Below, piece after piece: positions 11,901 to 22,027 of a stretch of 35,953 nt of DNA. A model generated the notes under the pieces. It was not told where the DNA came from. It saw nothing but the letters and a program-made list of their open reading frames with translations, and did not search any database. The DNA comes from Mycobacterium sp. (lineage in GTDB: Bacteria > Actinomycetota > Actinomycetes > Mycobacteriales > Mycobacteriaceae). Each line of letters begins with the position of its first letter. Within the stretch, counting starts at the first letter, position 1. The stretch is from contig JALHRH010000015.1 in assembly GCA_022841565.1 (NCBI GenBank), forward strand, positions 1 to 35,953, in the 5' to 3' direction. The translations under genes and the position numbers were made by a program.

Positions 11901-13452
11901 GGGCCAGAACATCGGCGTCGACCTGGCCGGCTTCTTCCGCAATGGCCTCACCCAAACGACCTTCAGCCTCGGGGTGGCCAACAACGGCTTCTTCAACCTG
12001 GGCAACGCCAACCTTGGCGCCTTCAACCTGGGTAGCGCCAACATCGGCACCTTCAATCTGGGCGGCGGCAACATCGGCGACCTCAACATCGGTTGGGGCA
12101 ACATCGGCGACCAGAACTTCGGACCCGGCAACATCGGCTTTGGAAACGTCGGTTTCGGCAACTCCGGATTGGGATTGGCCCCGGCCGTCCAGAACTTCGG
12201 ATTGGGCAACACCGGCACCCTCAACATCGGCTTCGGCAACACCGGCACCAACAACATCGGCTTCGGCAACACCGGCGAGGGAAACATCGGCATCGGACTC
12301 TCCGGCAACGCCCAGGTCGGCTTCGGCGGCTTCAACTCCGGCACGGGCAACGTCGGCCTGTTCAACTCCGGCACCAACAACTTCGGATTCTTCAACTCCG
12401 GTGAAGGCAACTGGGGCATCGGCAACTCCGGCCAATTCAACACCGGCATCGGCAACGCCGGCCAGGTCAACTCGGGCTTCTTCAACACCGGCCTGGTCAA
12501 CACCGGCTTCGGCAACTCCGGCAACTTCAACACCGGCATCGCCAACTCCGGCAATGTCAACACCGGCAGTTTCAACCCGGGCAACTACAACACCGGCGGC
12601 TTCAACCCGGGCAACTACAACACCGGCTGGATCAACAACGGAGACTCCAACACGGGCATCGGCAACTACGGCGACTTCAACACCGGAGGCTTCAACGGCG
12701 GCAACTACAACAACGGCTTCTTCTGGCGCGGCGACTACCAGGGCCTGGGCGGTTTCCGTTACGAAACCACCATCCCGCCGATCCCGTGGGACTACAGCAT
12801 TGTGGGCGACATCGAGATCCCGATCACCGGAACCATCAACGCGGTCACGCAGGACATGTTTACCATCGCCGAGTTCGACATCCCGATCAGCCTGGAAATC
12901 ACGATCTGCATCATCTACATCCCGTTCGTCGGATGTGTGCTGAGCGGCACGCTTCCGGCCATCCCGATCACCACCCAGCACCTCGGCCCCTTCACCATCG
13001 ACCCCAGCGTCCTGAACCCCGAAACGCCCCTCGCCCTCAACATCTCGAACCCGATCAACATGGCCGGCAACGGCACCGTGGGGCCGTTCACGTTCGGCTT
13101 CGGGTGGCAGCAGACCCCAGGATTCTTCAACTCGGGTCCGGTGCCGTCATCGGGATTCTTCAACTCCGGAGCCGGAGGCGCGTCGGGCTTCTTCAACGCC
13201 GCCAATGGCGCCGTCTCGGGTATCGGAAACGCCTTCAGCCAGGTGTCGGGCGCGCTCAACGCCGGCGGCGTCGACGTGTCGGGCTTCCAGAACTTCGGGA
13301 CCCTGGAATCCGGCTGGGCGAACCTGGGCAACTTCCTGTCGGGCTTCTACAACACCAGCGTGCTCGATCTGATGACGCAGGCCTTCGTCTCCGGAATCGG
13401 GAACGTGGGCAGCGAACTGGCAGGAATCTTCGGCGACAACTCGACGCCTTAG
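2902..13452 (+). CDS. Giant PPE-MPTR family protein (PPE8-like)
   Basis: The protein has about 3516 residues. Residues 1-180 are the PPE domain: it starts [11 protein letters not shown], carries SSWQG near residue 55 (the WxG signature of PPE proteins), and continues through [14 protein letters not shown]. The rest is dominated by MPTR pentapeptides of the NxGxGNxG type. These are organised in seven modules, each ending in a motif like NGFxWRGDxQG, usually a beta-rich non-repetitive insert of about 100 residues, and a tail with PSSGFFNSG and SGxxNxG repeats. M. tuberculosis PPE8 (Rv0355c, about 3300 residues) lies at the same place next to the hspR operon, so this is probably its orthologue; that is recall. 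ATG 2902 is chosen because the PPE domain begins there; AAGGGA lies about seven bases before it. The reading frame is intact. Likely ESX-5-dependent and cell-surface. No PE partner gene is adjacent. The 124-bp upstream gap is AT-rich and probably holds the promoter. Confidence 0.92.
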   Translation: MSFAVLPPEINSARLLFGAGLEPILRAATAWEGLATELGIAASSFSSLTSGLVGSSWQGASAMAMASAAAPYLGWLSGAATQAEQAGAQARVAAAAFEAAVSATVHPLIISANRNQFVSLVLSNLLGQNAPAIAATEFVYEQMWAQDVAAMFNYYTGAASAAAGLNSFPTGLQSLLGVSPAAATPIMDVLAAAASGTFRNLGLGNAGQGNIGNANVGDFNIGSGNIGSNNFGSGNLGSGNFGFGNVGPALTAAFNNIGFGNTGNGNIGFGNTGNNNVGFGNTGNGNQGIGLSGNGLSGFGGLNSGTGNVGLFNSGTNNVGIGNSGTGNFGIGNSGNSYNTGIGNSGDANTGFFNTGIANTGWGNSGNYNTGIFNPGNSNTGGFNLGRYNTGFFNDGNYNTGFYNSGNVNTGAFNSGNFSNGFLWRGDNQGHFFTGGPGFFNSTTIPSSGFFNSGTGSASGIFNSGANNSGIFNTSQGAVGASGIANTGVFISGYINSGNTVSGILNSSLVAITTPAFLSGIFNSGNNQSGIFQGPTTLNIGLANQGVLNIFGNANIGNQNFFGSGNLGNQNVFGSGNQGNLNIFGSGNVGSNNFGSGNIGSSNFGSGNIGSLNVGNANLGLSNIGSGNFGNFNFGFGNRGSSNNGFANAGSFNQGFANTGNSNIGFGNTGNNSIGIGLSGDNQVGIGALNSGAGNLGLFNSGTNNVGLFNSGTGNVGFGNSGTGNTGIFNAGTGNWGFENPGTGNTGFGNAGHYNTGIGNAGAFNSGIFNPGSYNSGSFNVGSTNTGDFNIGNTNTGGYNPGNINTGFFNTGDINTGLLNSGNSNNGFSQSGDNAGQIGVNLSFTTPYIPVDMTMVIPVNMVMPLGGMVIPVTEAGEIFPLTFYLPVPVIAPDGLFYLGPINLGPSSITAPLVTLTIGGPTVNIPITIKGALESRTITFLDIPAAPGIGNSTTSPSSGFFHAGAGGSSGIGNLGGTMSGVWNSGVTAVGVSGFQNFGSMMSGWANLGNSVSGFYNTSLVGLVNPGNVSGLFNSGFDMSGLFNTPTGPAVNVGLNNFGANNFGGGNVGSLNIGSGNWGNSNFGFGNIGGLNFGSGNVGDGNFGFGNAGAGLTDGNYNVGFGNLGSRNFGFGNAGDFNIGFGNTGNNNIGIGLTGDNQQGFGGLNSGLGNIGFGNSGTNNVGIGNTGNGNWGIGNTGTFNTGIGNAGNTNTGLFNTGFVNTGVANIGNYNTGLFNFGNTNTGIANRGDFNTGWYNAGDYNTGIANAGDINTGGFTTSDQSNGFLWRGHRQGLWGAHYAIHVPEIPGHVDIEVPINIPITAGFTNTVFSGISLSDVNFGLNVTLGPLPIATGQIPSVAIPPITITGPAINFQIGKADGTTKVFIPATASIGPVDWTLINIPEQTGFFNTTANASGFLNTAVGGTVSGVGNIGANISGWQNFGSVAVSGYKNYGQLVSGMSNLGDTISGFFNTGLAAPANLSGISNVGANFAGAFFSQVPPPGVSTFNVGLANLGQNNIGFGNVGDNNIGFGNVGDNNIGFGNRGLFNIGLGNLGDNNVGLGNLGNLNSGWANLGNSNAGFGNFGNANQGFGNAGNSNIGLANTGDNNVGIGFTDDGQQGFGAWNSGTGNTGLFNSGTNNTGLFNSGSNNSGIGNSGTGNWGIGNSGHLNTGFFNAGAVNTGFFNPGAVNTGIGNTGVGNSGSFNTGNFNTFGFNTGDYNTGSMNTGDYNTGFANAGNVNTGAFNVGNFNNGTFWRGDYQGLWGYSSSTSIPDTAIPLNFRVPIFVDIPITGTLGVLTVQAFTIPSVQVNATFFEFLSARLITVSPIPIPNIRIGLPSITVNIGKSPDPIIDVQGSGGLLPITIPWVDIPLRPGVMNLTSSPSSGFFNTGSGISSGFGNFGGNVSGFFNSTAGTSGISGYKNFGDFLSGVSNFGNTVSGAFNTGLATPANISGFENVGHDIAGFFNNNPITNIGFANLGLGNIGASNIGDSNVGFGNVGNNNFGLGNIGNNNIFNGNLGNNNVGSGNLGDFNIGLGNLGIGNQGFGNSGNFNIGFGNTGNNNIGIGLTGNGQQGFGGWNSGSGNTGLFNSGTNNVGLFNSGSGNVGIGNSGAGNIGLGNTGVGNFGLWNPGTGNTGIANPGTYNTGLFNTGTTNTGIANPGDYNTGSFNTGRFNTGDFNQGNFNTGSFNTGDYNTGFGNTGDVNTGLGNGGNYSNGILWRADYQGLWGTHQEFSIPEFPVLNLDINIPIHLPIKLDLGTLLVNGFTFPRLTVNALAVTNFNVGPIVIPSISGTLPKIDVNIGNPDGSTVIPIQIRSHLGPIRIVFLDIPAQPGFGNSTATPSSGFFNSGAGTVSGFGNTGASVSGWWNGTSTMVSGIQNFGTLSSGFANLGHTVSGLYNTSTAGMATPAGLSGLYNIGTDVAGLFRSPTDTIFNAGLADLGKLNLGSGNIGDFNLGSGNWGGSNFGFGNLGDGNVGFGNIGGANFGFGNAGPALTEALQNVGFGNTGNSNVGIGNTGDGNFGFGNTGNNNIGIGLTGNNQVGIGPLNFGVDNMGLFNAGNGNVGLANAGNLNQGWANTGNNNIGLFNTGDNNVGIGLTGNGQSGFGSLMSGAGNTGFFNSGTGNTGLFNSGSGNVGFFNSGTGTIGIGNMGSGGLGIGLSGNNQIGIGGTNSGSFNVGLFNSGTGNVGFGNSGTGNWGIGNTGTSNTGIGNSGTFNTGLFNTGNYNTGLANPGNYNTGLFNIGHFNTGASNTGDFNTGYANPGDYNTGLANAGNFGTGGFMTGTGNNGFFWRDSMQGLMSANYTIVAERVNAVLTVDVPIHIPITGTITNVNVPAVTIPQFDARGTLDLALLRGTVIAPFGPITIHGGDASAPANTPITINFGTQPAIDIHIGSPDPNNPTIIHILGLAGGGPAYLPLIDMKPMPGVLNATTGFSSGFLNWGTGNASGLLNFGNNSGIFNVATSAIGNSGLQNFGSMQSGFSNLGNTLSGWLNTGGGIPANVSGGQNIGVDLAGFFRNGLTQTTFSLGVANNGFFNLGNANLGAFNLGSANIGTFNLGGGNIGDLNIGWGNIGDQNFGPGNIGFGNVGFGNSGLGLAPAVQNFGLGNTGTLNIGFGNTGTNNIGFGNTGEGNIGIGLSGNAQVGFGGFNSGTGNVGLFNSGTNNFGFFNSGEGNWGIGNSGQFNTGIGNAGQVNSGFFNTGLVNTGFGNSGNFNTGIANSGNVNTGSFNPGNYNTGGFNPGNYNTGWINNGDSNTGIGNYGDFNTGGFNGGNYNNGFFWRGDYQGLGGFRYETTIPPIPWDYSIVGDIEIPITGTINAVTQDMFTIAEFDIPISLEITICIIYIPFVGCVLSGTLPAIPITTQHLGPFTIDPSVLNPETPLALNISNPINMAGNGTVGPFTFGFGWQQTPGFFNSGPVPSSGFFNSGAGGASGFFNAANGAVSGIGNAFSQVSGALNAGGVDVSGFQNFGTLESGWANLGNFLSGFYNTSVLDLMTQAFVSGIGNVGSELAGIFGDNSTP
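3500..13450 (+). repeat. MPTR coding repeats arranged as seven supra-modules
   Basis: The short repeats encode N-x-G-x-G-N-x-G units. At a larger scale I see seven cycles, divided near 3500, 4550, 6060, 7420, 8820, 10190 and 11970. Each cycle has a repeat array, then a WRGD-type motif (4171, degenerate near 5390, 6748, 8153, 9545, 11261 and 12724). Cycles 2-7 then have a non-repeat insert rich in IPI and PIT, and all seven have a tail of SGFFN/SGxxN repeats. A near-perfect 30-bp unit is tandemly repeated at 7440-7510. Unit boundaries are approximate. Confidence 0.85.
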
Positions 13453-13512
13453 CCCGTAACGCGGCGGCTCACCGGCTCCGCCCGATGGCGCCGTTCGCTC
13501 GCCCGCTACCGC

Positions 13513-13564
13513 GGGCTCCGCTCACCGGCGCGGCTCACGGGCTCCGCTCACCGGCGCGGCTCAC
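13513..13564. repeat. 26-bp direct tandem repeat, two copies
   Basis: Two identical 26-base units run from 13513 to 13538 and from 13539 to 13564, each made of shorter GGCTCACCGG-like pieces. Partial further copies lie on both sides. The second copy contains the stop codon of hspR (13561-13563). The repeat fills the short gap between the convergent PPE and hspR genes. No clear hairpin terminator with a U-tract is visible here. Confidence 0.8.
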
Positions 13565-13950
13565 CGGCGCGGACGCGGCTGCCAGACGACCAGCGCTGTG
13601 CTCTTGGGCACTACCGCAACCTCGCGGCGCTGGTTGGCCCGCAACACCGCCAGTTCCTCGGCCAGCTCCTTCAGCCTGGATTGCAGCGCCTCGACCTGAT
13701 TGGTCAGTTCGATGATGCGTTTGATGCCGGCGAGGTTGACGCCCTCGTCCTGCGACAGGCGCTGCACCTCCCGTAGCAGGTTCACGTCGTGCTCGGAATA
13801 TCGCCGCCCACCGCCAGCGGTGCGCTGCGGGCTGACCAACCCGAGCCGGTCGTAGGTGCGCAAGGTCTGCGCATGCATGCCGGCCAGCTCGGCGGCCACC
13901 GAAATGAGAAAGGTCCTGGATTCCTCGCTTTTCTTCCGATTCATGGCCAT
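13561..13950 (-). CDS. hspR: Heat shock repressor HspR (MerR family)
   Basis: This 129-residue MerR-type regulator has the helix-turn-helix at about residues 13-57 (AELAGMHAQTLRTYDRLGL, then GGGRRYSEHDV). A helical region with LSQDEGVNLAGIKRIIEL follows, then a coiled-coil-like stretch. The C-terminus is close to that of M. tuberculosis HspR (VVPKSTALVVW). HspR binds HAIR repeats and represses the dnaK operon and clpB, with DnaK as co-repressor in studied actinobacteria. It is the last gene of the dnaK operon, so it represses its own synthesis. Its ATG overlaps the dnaJ1 stop by one base (TGATG), which implies translational coupling. The stop lies inside a 26-bp tandem repeat, and the last residues (PRPRR) differ slightly from the M. 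tuberculosis end as I remember it. Confidence 0.96.
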   Translation of the reverse strand: MAMNRKKSEESRTFLISVAAELAGMHAQTLRTYDRLGLVSPQRTAGGGRRYSEHDVNLLREVQRLSQDEGVNLAGIKRIIELTNQVEALQSRLKELAEELAVLRANQRREVAVVPKSTALVVWQPRPRR

Positions 13951-15119
13951 CAGCGATTACCCGCCCATCCAGCCCGGGGGTCGAAACCACTGGACCGCTC
14001 GGCCGCCGCGTAGGCTTCCAGCGCATCCTGCGCCGCGCCCTGCACGTTCGGCGGGACCGCCACCTTGACGGTGACGAGCAGGTCGCCGCTGCCACCGCTG
14101 CGCTTGGGCACACCACGTCCACGCACTCGCAGGATACGGCCGTCCGCGGTGCCCTTCGGCACCCGAACACCAACCTTGCCGTCCAGCGTGGGTACCGAAA
14201 GCGTTGAGCCCAAAGCCAATTCGGTGAAGCTAACCGGCACGGTCACGGTGAGGTCGTCGCCGTCGCGGCCGAAGACTTTGTCCGGACGCACATGGACCGT
14301 CACATACAGGTCGCCCGACGGAGCGCCGCGCAACCCGGCCTCACCCTGTCCGGCCAGCCTGATCCGCTGGCCGTCCTCAACGCCCGGCGGGATCCGCACG
14401 TTGATGGTCCGGGTGCGGGTGGTGGCCCCGTTGCCGCCGCACTCCTCGCACGGGTGCTCGATGATCGAGCCGCTTCCCCGGCATTCGGTGCACGGTTCGG
14501 AGAAGCCGAATGCCCCCTGGTTGCGGCTGATCACGCCCGAGCCGTTGCAGTTAGGGCACACCTTCGGACTGGTACCCGGACGGGCACCGCTGCCGTGGCA
14601 ATTGGTACACGGCGCCGGGCTGGTCAACCGCAGTGGCATCGCGACACCCTTGGCGGCCTCGACGAAATCCAGTTCCGTCTCGGTCTCCAGATCGTTGCCA
14701 CGGCGCGGCCGGCTGGGCCGGGTGCTGCCGCCCCGTCCGAACAAGCCGCCGAACAAGTCGCCGATGTTGGCGCCGCCGGACCGGCCGGCGGCGTCGAACA
14801 AGTCGTTCAGGTTGAACTCGGCGCCATCACCACCTCCGCCGAAGCCGCCGAAGTTACCCGCATCGAACCGACGGCCACCGAAGCCGCCGCCGGCGAACAG
14901 CCGGCGGGTTTCGTCGTACTCTTTGCGCTTGGCTTCATCAGACAAGACGCTGTATGCCTCGGAGACGGCCTTGAACCGTTCAGCTCCGGCGGGATTCTTG
15001 TCCGGATGCAGATCGGACGCCAGCTTACGGTACGCAGTCTTGATCTGTTTGGCGTCGGCATCGGAGGGGACGCCGAGCTCCTTGTAGAAGTCTTTTTCGA
15101 CCCATTCACGCTGAGCCAT
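13950..15119 (-). CDS. dnaJ1: Chaperone DnaJ1 (Hsp40 type I)
   Basis: This 389-residue class I DnaJ has a J domain at residues 1-75 with the HPD motif (LHPDKNP) that stimulates DnaK ATP hydrolysis. A Gly/Phe-rich linker follows at about 75-135 ([12 protein letters not shown] and after). The zinc domain has four CxxCxGxG motifs: [24 protein letters not shown] and CEECGGNG. The two C-terminal substrate-binding domains come last. It delivers unfolded clients to DnaK in the cytoplasm. A strong GGAGGTGA site lies just before the ATG. It follows grpE after a 51-base gap and overlaps hspR by one base. Confidence 0.97.
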   Translation of the reverse strand: MAQREWVEKDFYKELGVPSDADAKQIKTAYRKLASDLHPDKNPAGAERFKAVSEAYSVLSDEAKRKEYDETRRLFAGGGFGGRRFDAGNFGGFGGGGDGAEFNLNDLFDAAGRSGGANIGDLFGGLFGRGGSTRPSRPRRGNDLETETELDFVEAAKGVAMPLRLTSPAPCTNCHGSGARPGTSPKVCPNCNGSGVISRNQGAFGFSEPCTECRGSGSIIEHPCEECGGNGATTRTRTINVRIPPGVEDGQRIRLAGQGEAGLRGAPSGDLYVTVHVRPDKVFGRDGDDLTVTVPVSFTELALGSTLSVPTLDGKVGVRVPKGTADGRILRVRGRGVPKRSGGSGDLLVTVKVAVPPNVQGAAQDALEAYAAAERSSGFDPRAGWAGNR

Positions 15120-15170
15120 ACCGCGTCACCTCCTTACCTTTCTCCTTGATTCTGTGCCTTCAAAGTGGAA

Positions 15171-15829
15171 TTAGTCACCGGAGCCGTCGGGGTTGTCGCT
15201 CGGGTCAGCCGGCTCAGTTTCCTGGCTGGCTTCGGCGGCGTCCGCCTTCGCCCGGTCGGCGGGTTCGTCGCCGACCGTGTCCACGACCGCCACCAGCGCG
15301 TTGCGCAGCACGTGCTCGCCCAGCTGGTAGCCCTGTCGCATCACGGTGCCGATCACCGGTTTAGCATCCGGGCCACCGCCACCTTCGTGCTGCACGGCTT
15401 CGTGCAGCACCGGATCGAAGTCCTCGCCTTCCTCCCCGAACGGCTTCAGCCCCAGTCCGGTCAACGCACTCATCAGCTTGTCAGCGACCGCCTTGAGCGG
15501 ACCTGAATCCAGATCGCCGTGCCTGCGGGCCCGTTCGATGTCGTCCACCGCATGCAGCAACTGGTTGACGACGGCGGCCCTGGCCCGATCGGCCGCGGCC
15601 TGCTGATCGCGCATCGCCCGCTTGCGGTAGTTGGCGAAGTCCGCCTGCACCCGTTGCAGGTCGGCGGTCAGTTCGGCGACCTTGCTCGACAAACCGGCGT
15701 CCGACAAACCGGCCGGGACCGTCTCTCCCGGCACCGGAGCGCCGGGAGAGACGTGCCGCACTTCACCAGTCTCGGGATCGATCCGCCGTTTGTCGGTGAC
15801 CGTTACCGGTTCCTGCTGAGTTCCGTCGG

Positions 15830-15833
<4 letters not shown>
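15171..15833 (-). CDS. grpE: Nucleotide exchange factor GrpE
   Basis: This 220-residue protein begins [13 protein letters not shown] disordered N-terminus is followed by a long helix that forms the dimeric coiled coil ([20 protein letters not shown], about 55-75). The conserved GrpE core comes next ([11 protein letters not shown] and [15 protein letters not shown]), with the beta domain near [10 protein letters not shown]. It releases ADP from DnaK. Its ATG overlaps the dnaK stop by four bases (15830-15833), so the two are translationally coupled. The C-terminus is acidic and Asp/Ser-rich. Length fits actinobacterial GrpE. Confidence 0.97.
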
Positions 15834-17695
<1,862 letters not shown>

Positions 17696-17738
17696 GGTGA
17701 TTCCTCCTGAGTGTGTAGAGCTTCATGTATTGCACTAT

Positions 17739-17759
17739 GCTGAGCGAACCCCGCTCAAG
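17739..17759. promoter_or_regulatory. HAIR-like repeat, proximal and degenerate copy
   Basis: The sequence GCTGAGC, seven bases, GCTCAAG keeps HAIR geometry, with one arm (GCTCAAG, the complement of CTTGAGC) close to consensus. It starts 44 bases before the dnaK start codon, so HspR bound here would sit over or near the promoter. The -10 and -35 elements could not be placed convincingly. Confidence 0.55.
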
Positions 17760-17792
17760 ACTGCTCCGTCGACGTTCTGCTGTCAACTCAGA

Positions 17793-17813
17793 CTTGAGTC
17801 CGATTCACTCAAC
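17793..17813. promoter_or_regulatory. HAIR operator (HspR binding site), distal copy
   Basis: The sequence CTTGAGT, seven bases, ACTCAAC matches the HAIR consensus CTTGAGT-N7-ACTCAAG in 13 of 14 arm positions. It lies about 100 bases upstream of dnaK, where HspR sites sit in other actinobacteria. Binding is inferred from consensus and position. Confidence 0.85.
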
Positions 17814-17963
17814 TTGTCGATCATGCTAACGGCATGCGTCTGAGCTTTGTTCCCGGGGGGCCTTGCACTGTCCAAAAGGACCCAGCAGCACTTTGCGACC
17901 GGACTCGGCGCAACATCAGACATACCCGCAGACGAACGACTGTTCGCCTTGGGGCATAGCGTG

Positions 17964-18743
17964 TTACGCAGGTCTCCAACTGGGGCCGTCAAAAACGAAG
18001 GCATCGCACTGGCCAGCGAGCCGCAGCAGCAACCGCAGGTGTGGATGCGTCTCGGCGGGGTTAGCACGCACCACCATCAAATCGTAAGCGCCACCGTCGA
18101 TTACGGAATGGACATAGTCCAGAAGCGGATCGGGCACAAAACCAAGATGGATCCCGTCATCAACAATCCGAACGGCACGTGAGTTGACGGGGTTGGCTGG
18201 ATCACGTCCTAGGCTCAGTCGGTGCCCCCCTGACAGCCCGGTTATCCGCTCACTCGCCACAGGGCCGCGGTGCCTGACGCCGTGCGCAAGAAAATGTGCT
18301 GAGGTCTGACCGGTAGATCGCTCAAACCTGGGTAGGGAGACCAGCTCGATAGGGTCTCCTTCACGATGCCCGCCGGAGGCAGTGAGAATCTCCCACGCGT
18401 CAGCGTCAGCGTCGAGGTCGAGCGCCTCAAGGTACTGGGGGCGATCTGGCCGCTTGGCGCTCATCACCCGGTCGGCGAACGACGGAAACAACCTCTCGGA
18501 CCGGTAGTGACGCCGCACATCACGGAATCCGACGATCGGTACAAAACTGGGGTCGCCCGCCACCTGAGCCAAATAGGTGAACTCGTAGACCGGCAGCGAA
18601 TCTTCGTTCGTAGTCTTATCGAGATAGCCAATCGCCCGGTACACCCCATCGTCGGCACCTCGACGCGTGACGATCAATCGCGACCGACAGACGCGTGACG
18701 TGGCATGTGTCGACTCAGGCAACAGATCAACGGAGTGCATCAC
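17964..18743 (-). CDS. HIRAN-domain protein with a HipA N-terminal-like region; partner of the HipA-like kinase
   Basis: The protein has 259 residues. A HIRAN domain spans about 145-230: the pattern LGRDPANPVNSRAV, then DDGIHLGFVPDPLLDYV, fits the family's conserved N-x-x-D/N-x-x-A-V and G-Y/F-V-P signatures. HIRAN domains bind DNA ends or ssDNA in studied proteins such as HLTF. Residues 50-135 (VYEFTYLAQ, FVPIVGF, LFPSFADRVMS, EILTASGGHREGDPIEL) resemble the small N-terminal domain of HipA kinases. The GTG at 18743, or the ATG at 18740, overlaps the restored end of the upstream kinase gene by about 17 bases, so the pair is probably translationally coupled. I infer a split HipA system with this protein as modulator or antitoxin. 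No HTH is visible. Activity is unknown. Confidence 0.7.
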   Translation of the reverse strand: MMHSVDLLPESTHATSRVCRSRLIVTRRGADDGVYRAIGYLDKTTNEDSLPVYEFTYLAQVAGDPSFVPIVGFRDVRRHYRSERLFPSFADRVMSAKRPDRPQYLEALDLDADADAWEILTASGGHREGDPIELVSLPRFERSTGQTSAHFLAHGVRHRGPVASERITGLSGGHRLSLGRDPANPVNSRAVRIVDDGIHLGFVPDPLLDYVHSVIDGGAYDLMVVRANPAETHPHLRLLLRLAGQCDAFVFDGPSWRPA

Positions 18744-19681
18744 GGAGTCGCTTTCGGTTAACGGCTAGCGCTGTCCTCACAAAGCTACGGGTAGGGGACG
18801 ACAGATTGGGTGTCGCTGCAACAACATCGAAGCATAAATCCAGTTCAACCTCGGTAATTTGGGCAAGCCAATGTCTTGGCAGCATCTCCACAGACAGATA
18901 ACGCCCTCGCGGCTACACCGATGAGACTGATCGATTGTCCTCCATCGAACCGTTTGGTTCTGCCGTGCTCACACCATCGATCAACGGTTTGGTGATCGAC
19001 CCGCTGCTTACGGATGCGGTCCCCGTCACCGCTGGCTAGCGCTGAGGCATGATCGAAACTTGGGCCGAGGCAGACGTCGCCTGTTCCGGAATTTTGCAGC
19101 ACACCCCAATTGTGGGCATGTCTGTCCGTGTTGGCGATCCAGGCATCCAGCACCAGATAACCTGCAAAAACGTCGAAAGCGGCCCAGTCGGCGTACTCGG
19201 TGCCGATCGGGCCCCGCAACTCGGTAAGCGCCACGTCAATAGCCTCGATTGTGTGGCCGCGACACGACTTGGTATCGAACTCGTCATCACGCTCAGCAAG
19301 CAACGCCGCTCCCGAAGTCCAGGCCCATCTGCGCGGGCGCATGTCTCGGCTCATGGAGCCATAAACCCGCTCGTGGGTGTGCAATTGAATGACAGTGGGC
19401 AACTCCGTTTCCGCCGCGGGGACGGCAACAAGCTTCGCAAGTTCGTAGGAGATCTTCTCGGCCCAGTCCTCTCCACGAATTAGCACATCGGGCTGATCGC
19501 CGCGGCTTTGACGTTCCGTAGAAAGCTTTAAGGACTTAATCCGGCGGGGCTTGAACAACCAGTGCCCGGCATAGCGGGAAGACGCGGGCGCCACGAACCA
19601 CCGTTTGGCCTCGTCGCCACCTGGCTCACTCTCACCACGCGTCCAGCCGGCAAGATCGACGACCTCGAAGCTGTCCACCAC
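18727..19681 (-). CDS. HipA-like Ser/Thr kinase, frameshifted near its 3' end
   Basis: Kinase residues of the HipA family are visible. Counting from GTG 19681, Lys44 (HWLFK) is the nucleotide-binding Lys, NTDRHAHN at 184-191 is the catalytic loop with Asp186, and Asp210 in GPSFDHA binds metal. As it stands, the frame ends at 18845 with the unlikely tail LACPNYRG. Skipping one T at 18870-18871 opens another frame for 47 residues (WLAQITEVELDL to RKRLRDALR). That tail looks like the normal C-terminus of this kinase family and stops at 18727, inside the start of the HIRAN gene. The restored protein is about 317 residues. I prefer GTG 19681 because TAGAGT lies eight bases upstream; ATG 19735 is the longer option. 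HipA kinases phosphorylate tRNA synthetases or other targets and cause growth arrest. No hipB gene is present. The frameshift may be real decay, a sequencing error, or programmed slippage. Confidence 0.72.
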
Positions 19682-19688
19682 GGTCCGA

Positions 19689-19694
19689 ACTCTA
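19689..19694 (-). promoter_or_regulatory. Putative -10 element for the HipA-like/HIRAN pair
   Basis: On the minus strand TAGAGT ends eight bases before GTG 19681, fitting a leaderless transcript. No Shine-Dalgarno sequence precedes either the GTG or the longer ATG start at 19735. Confidence 0.35.
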
Positions 19695-19862
19695 AGGCGT
19701 GCCTTAGTGCTGCGGGACAGGCGACAGGCGAACATGTTCGCTTAAACAGGTCGTATGTCCGCGAGGGTCGACTGGATGGGCAATCCGGCACCTGACGAAA
19801 AGCAGCCAGCGAAATGTTCGGGGAGACCCCCTAGCTCAATAGTTCTCAGGTCTGACGAACTC

Positions 19863-20220
19863 AGTCCCAGTGGGGACCTGACCGGCATCGCCTCCCAGCT
19901 TGGGAGAGCAGGGCGCACGCCTGGCGGTCTGCAAACGGGCTGACGTCGAGATTTCGCGGCCGTCCGCATGACCCGTATCACCGGCACCGTCACCGACCTT
20001 GGACCGATGCTGGGCCGCAGTCGCTGCGAGGGAACGGAGGGAATGGCAGGCCGCAATCCTGTCCACGACGCCGTTGCTGTCGCTCACCGGCGCGGTAGCC
20101 CGCTTGATGGTTGGCGCCCGCATCGGCGGTCACGCCCTGATCATTCCGGCGACGATCTGCCTGGTGCTGGCCGCCGTCGGGATAGCACCCAGTCGCCGGC
20201 ACCGCCCTGAGGAAATGTTG
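19863..20220 (+). pseudogene. Decayed DUF1275 (YoaK-like) gene, paralogous to the gene at 22424-23185
   Basis: Two segments align by eye with the intact DUF1275 gene in the same order. Bases 19863-19918 match about 22551-22612 (shared CCTGACCGGCATC). Bases 19919-20210 match about 22858-23150 (shared GCGACGATCTGC and CGCATCGGCGG). About 245 bases between them are missing. Remaining coding pieces include TGTVTDLG in one frame and LTGAVARLM, ARIGGHALIIPATICLVLAA in another, so there is also a frameshift. No start codon or promoter can be assigned. The remnant ends just before the 3' end of the minus-strand synthetase gene. It implies that an older tandem or flanking duplication was partly lost. 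Confidence 0.85.
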
Positions 20221-20242
20221 TGGTCGCCGAGGCGGCAAGTGC

Positions 20243-22027
20243 TTAGCCGTCAGTGCGCGACTCCTCCGGAGCCCAGGGCAGCGGCGGTCGGGGTTGGCCG
20301 GGAAACAGAAAGTCCACGAAGGCCGCGGCCGTAGGCTGCGGCTCGTGATTGGCCAAGCCTGGCCGCTCATTCGCCTCGATGAAGGTGTAGTCGGCGGCCG
20401 TGACGTCGGGGACTAAGAGGTCGATGCCAGCCACCGGGATACCGATCGCCTCGGCCGCTTGCACCGCTATCCGAGTCAGTTCCGGGTTTACCCGGCCGGT
20501 TACGTCGTGCAACCTACCGCCCTGATGCAGGTTCGCCGTGGCACGAACACGCAGCGCGGTTCCTTCCGGCAACACCTCGTCCAGGCGCCAACCTTCCTTA
20601 GCGACCGTCTCGTGCGTGAGGTCATCGAGAGGAATGCAGGACTCTCCGTCGGTGGCGGCAGAGCGCCGTCGACTTTCGGCCTCGATCAATTCACGAACAC
20701 TGTGTTTGCCCGTACCGATGACCTCAGGAGGCATCCGCAACGCGGCCGCCACCACCCGGCCGTCGATCACCACCAACCGCAGGTCATCGCCATGCACGCG
20801 CTCTTCAATCAGCACTTCCGGGTGTTGCTCCCTCGCCCGGGCCAACGCCGCGGCCAGCTCTGCGCGACCGCTGTCGGCAGTCACTCCTACGGTGATGCCC
20901 TTCCCCTGCTCTCCCCGGCACGGCTTGACCACCGCCTCTCCCACCTCGTCGAGGAATGTGTAATCGTCCTCGTCGAAAGTGGCCAGGTGCGCCCGGGGAA
21001 CCGCGATGCCCGCCTTTTCGACGAGACGCCGGGTCAACCGCTTGTCGTCGCAGCGGCACATCGCGATCGCCGAGGTGTACTCGGACAGGGACTCGCGGGT
21101 GATCACGGTGCGGCCGCCATGGGAAAGGCGCATCTCACCCGTTTCGGCATCCACCACTTCGACGAAAATGCCTCGGCGCAGTGCCTCCTCGGCAATGATC
21201 CGCGCATACGGATTGAGGTCGTCAACCGTTTCCGGCGGCGAGGTGAACAAACGCTCGTTGATGGTGTTCTTGCGCTTGATCACCAGCACCGGGACGCGGC
21301 GGAACCCCAGCTTCTCGTACAGGGCGATCGCACCTGCGTTGTCGTGGGCCACCGACAGATCGAGATAGGCTCGTCCCTGTCGGCGAAAGTGATCGGCCAT
21401 CGCCCGGGTCAAAGCTTCGCCGATGCCCGGCAGGGCGGCGGCCGGATCTACCGCGAGCGTCCACAGGCTCGCGCCGCGCTCCGGATCCGAGAAAAGCCTC
21501 TCGTGGTCGACACCGGTGACGGCACCTACTAACGCGCCGTCGTCGTTGCGCACGGCAACCAGGTATGTCACCGCAGCCACGTGTCGATGGTTGTGCCAAA
21601 TCGTCTCGACCGGCGCCGGCACCATTCCACACCGCACCAACACCCGGTTCATGGCATCGGCTTCAGCCGGAGAACCCAGGGTGCGCACCGTGATGCCCCG
21701 GGGAGACTGAGCCGATTCCATCGGGCCGGTGAGGCGGAGTCGGTAGGTGTGGCTCGGGTCGATGAACAGTTCAGTCGGTGCCCCGGCAACGACGACGTGA
21801 GATTCGCGTGCATAGATGCATACGTCACGCCGCCCGGGCGCTTCTTGCCGCAATGCCCGGACCAGCACGGACGAATCGGCGAAGGTCTGACCGAAAATCA
21901 GCCGACCCCAACCCAATTCGAGTTCAACATCCTTATCCATTACCTCGACAAGGTGTGCAGGCGAGGCGTCGTGCAGACCGAGAGTGATCGCCTCGGGATG
22001 TTGTTGAACGGGCTCCATGGGGCTCAT
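20243..22027 (-). CDS. ngg: N-acetylglutaminylglutamine synthetase (GNAT plus ATP-grasp)
   Basis: From ATG 22027 the protein has 594 residues; the frame extends to 22186 (647 residues), but the extra N-terminus looks non-conserved. A GNAT acetyltransferase domain occupies roughly the second fifth (LWTLAVDPAA, then DLSVAHDNAGAIALYEKLGF). An ATP-grasp ligase domain fills the C-terminal half (EAVVKPCRGEQGKGITV, LIEERVHGDDLRLVVIDG, FIEANERPGLANH). This fusion is that of Ngg, which makes the osmoprotectant N-acetylglutaminylglutamine, normally with the amidotransferase AsnO that gives the amide NAGGN. No asnO or the peptidase usually linked to it lies nearby. A close relative with other amide-ligase specificity is possible. 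Divergent from the DUF1275 gene; the 3' end meets the DUF1275 remnant. Confidence 0.82.
   Translation of the reverse strand: MSPMEPVQQHPEAITLGLHDASPAHLVEVMDKDVELELGWGRLIFGQTFADSSVLVRALRQEAPGRRDVCIYARESHVVVAGAPTELFIDPSHTYRLRLTGPMESAQSPRGITVRTLGSPAEADAMNRVLVRCGMVPAPVETIWHNHRHVAAVTYLVAVRNDDGALVGAVTGVDHERLFSDPERGASLWTLAVDPAAALPGIGEALTRAMADHFRRQGRAYLDLSVAHDNAGAIALYEKLGFRRVPVLVIKRKNTINERLFTSPPETVDDLNPYARIIAEEALRRGIFVEVVDAETGEMRLSHGGRTVITRESLSEYTSAIAMCRCDDKRLTRRLVEKAGIAVPRAHLATFDEDDYTFLDEVGEAVVKPCRGEQGKGITVGVTADSGRAELAAALARAREQHPEVLIEERVHGDDLRLVVIDGRVVAAALRMPPEVIGTGKHSVRELIEAESRRRSAATDGESCIPLDDLTHETVAKEGWRLDEVLPEGTALRVRATANLHQGGRLHDVTGRVNPELTRIAVQAAEAIGIPVAGIDLLVPDVTAADYTFIEANERPGLANHEPQPTAAAFVDFLFPGQPRPPLPWAPEESRTDG

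Noticed and set aside
18366..18698. Plus-strand frames opposite the HIRAN gene
   Set aside because: They lack domains, while the minus-strand frame has a recognisable HIRAN pattern and operon geometry.
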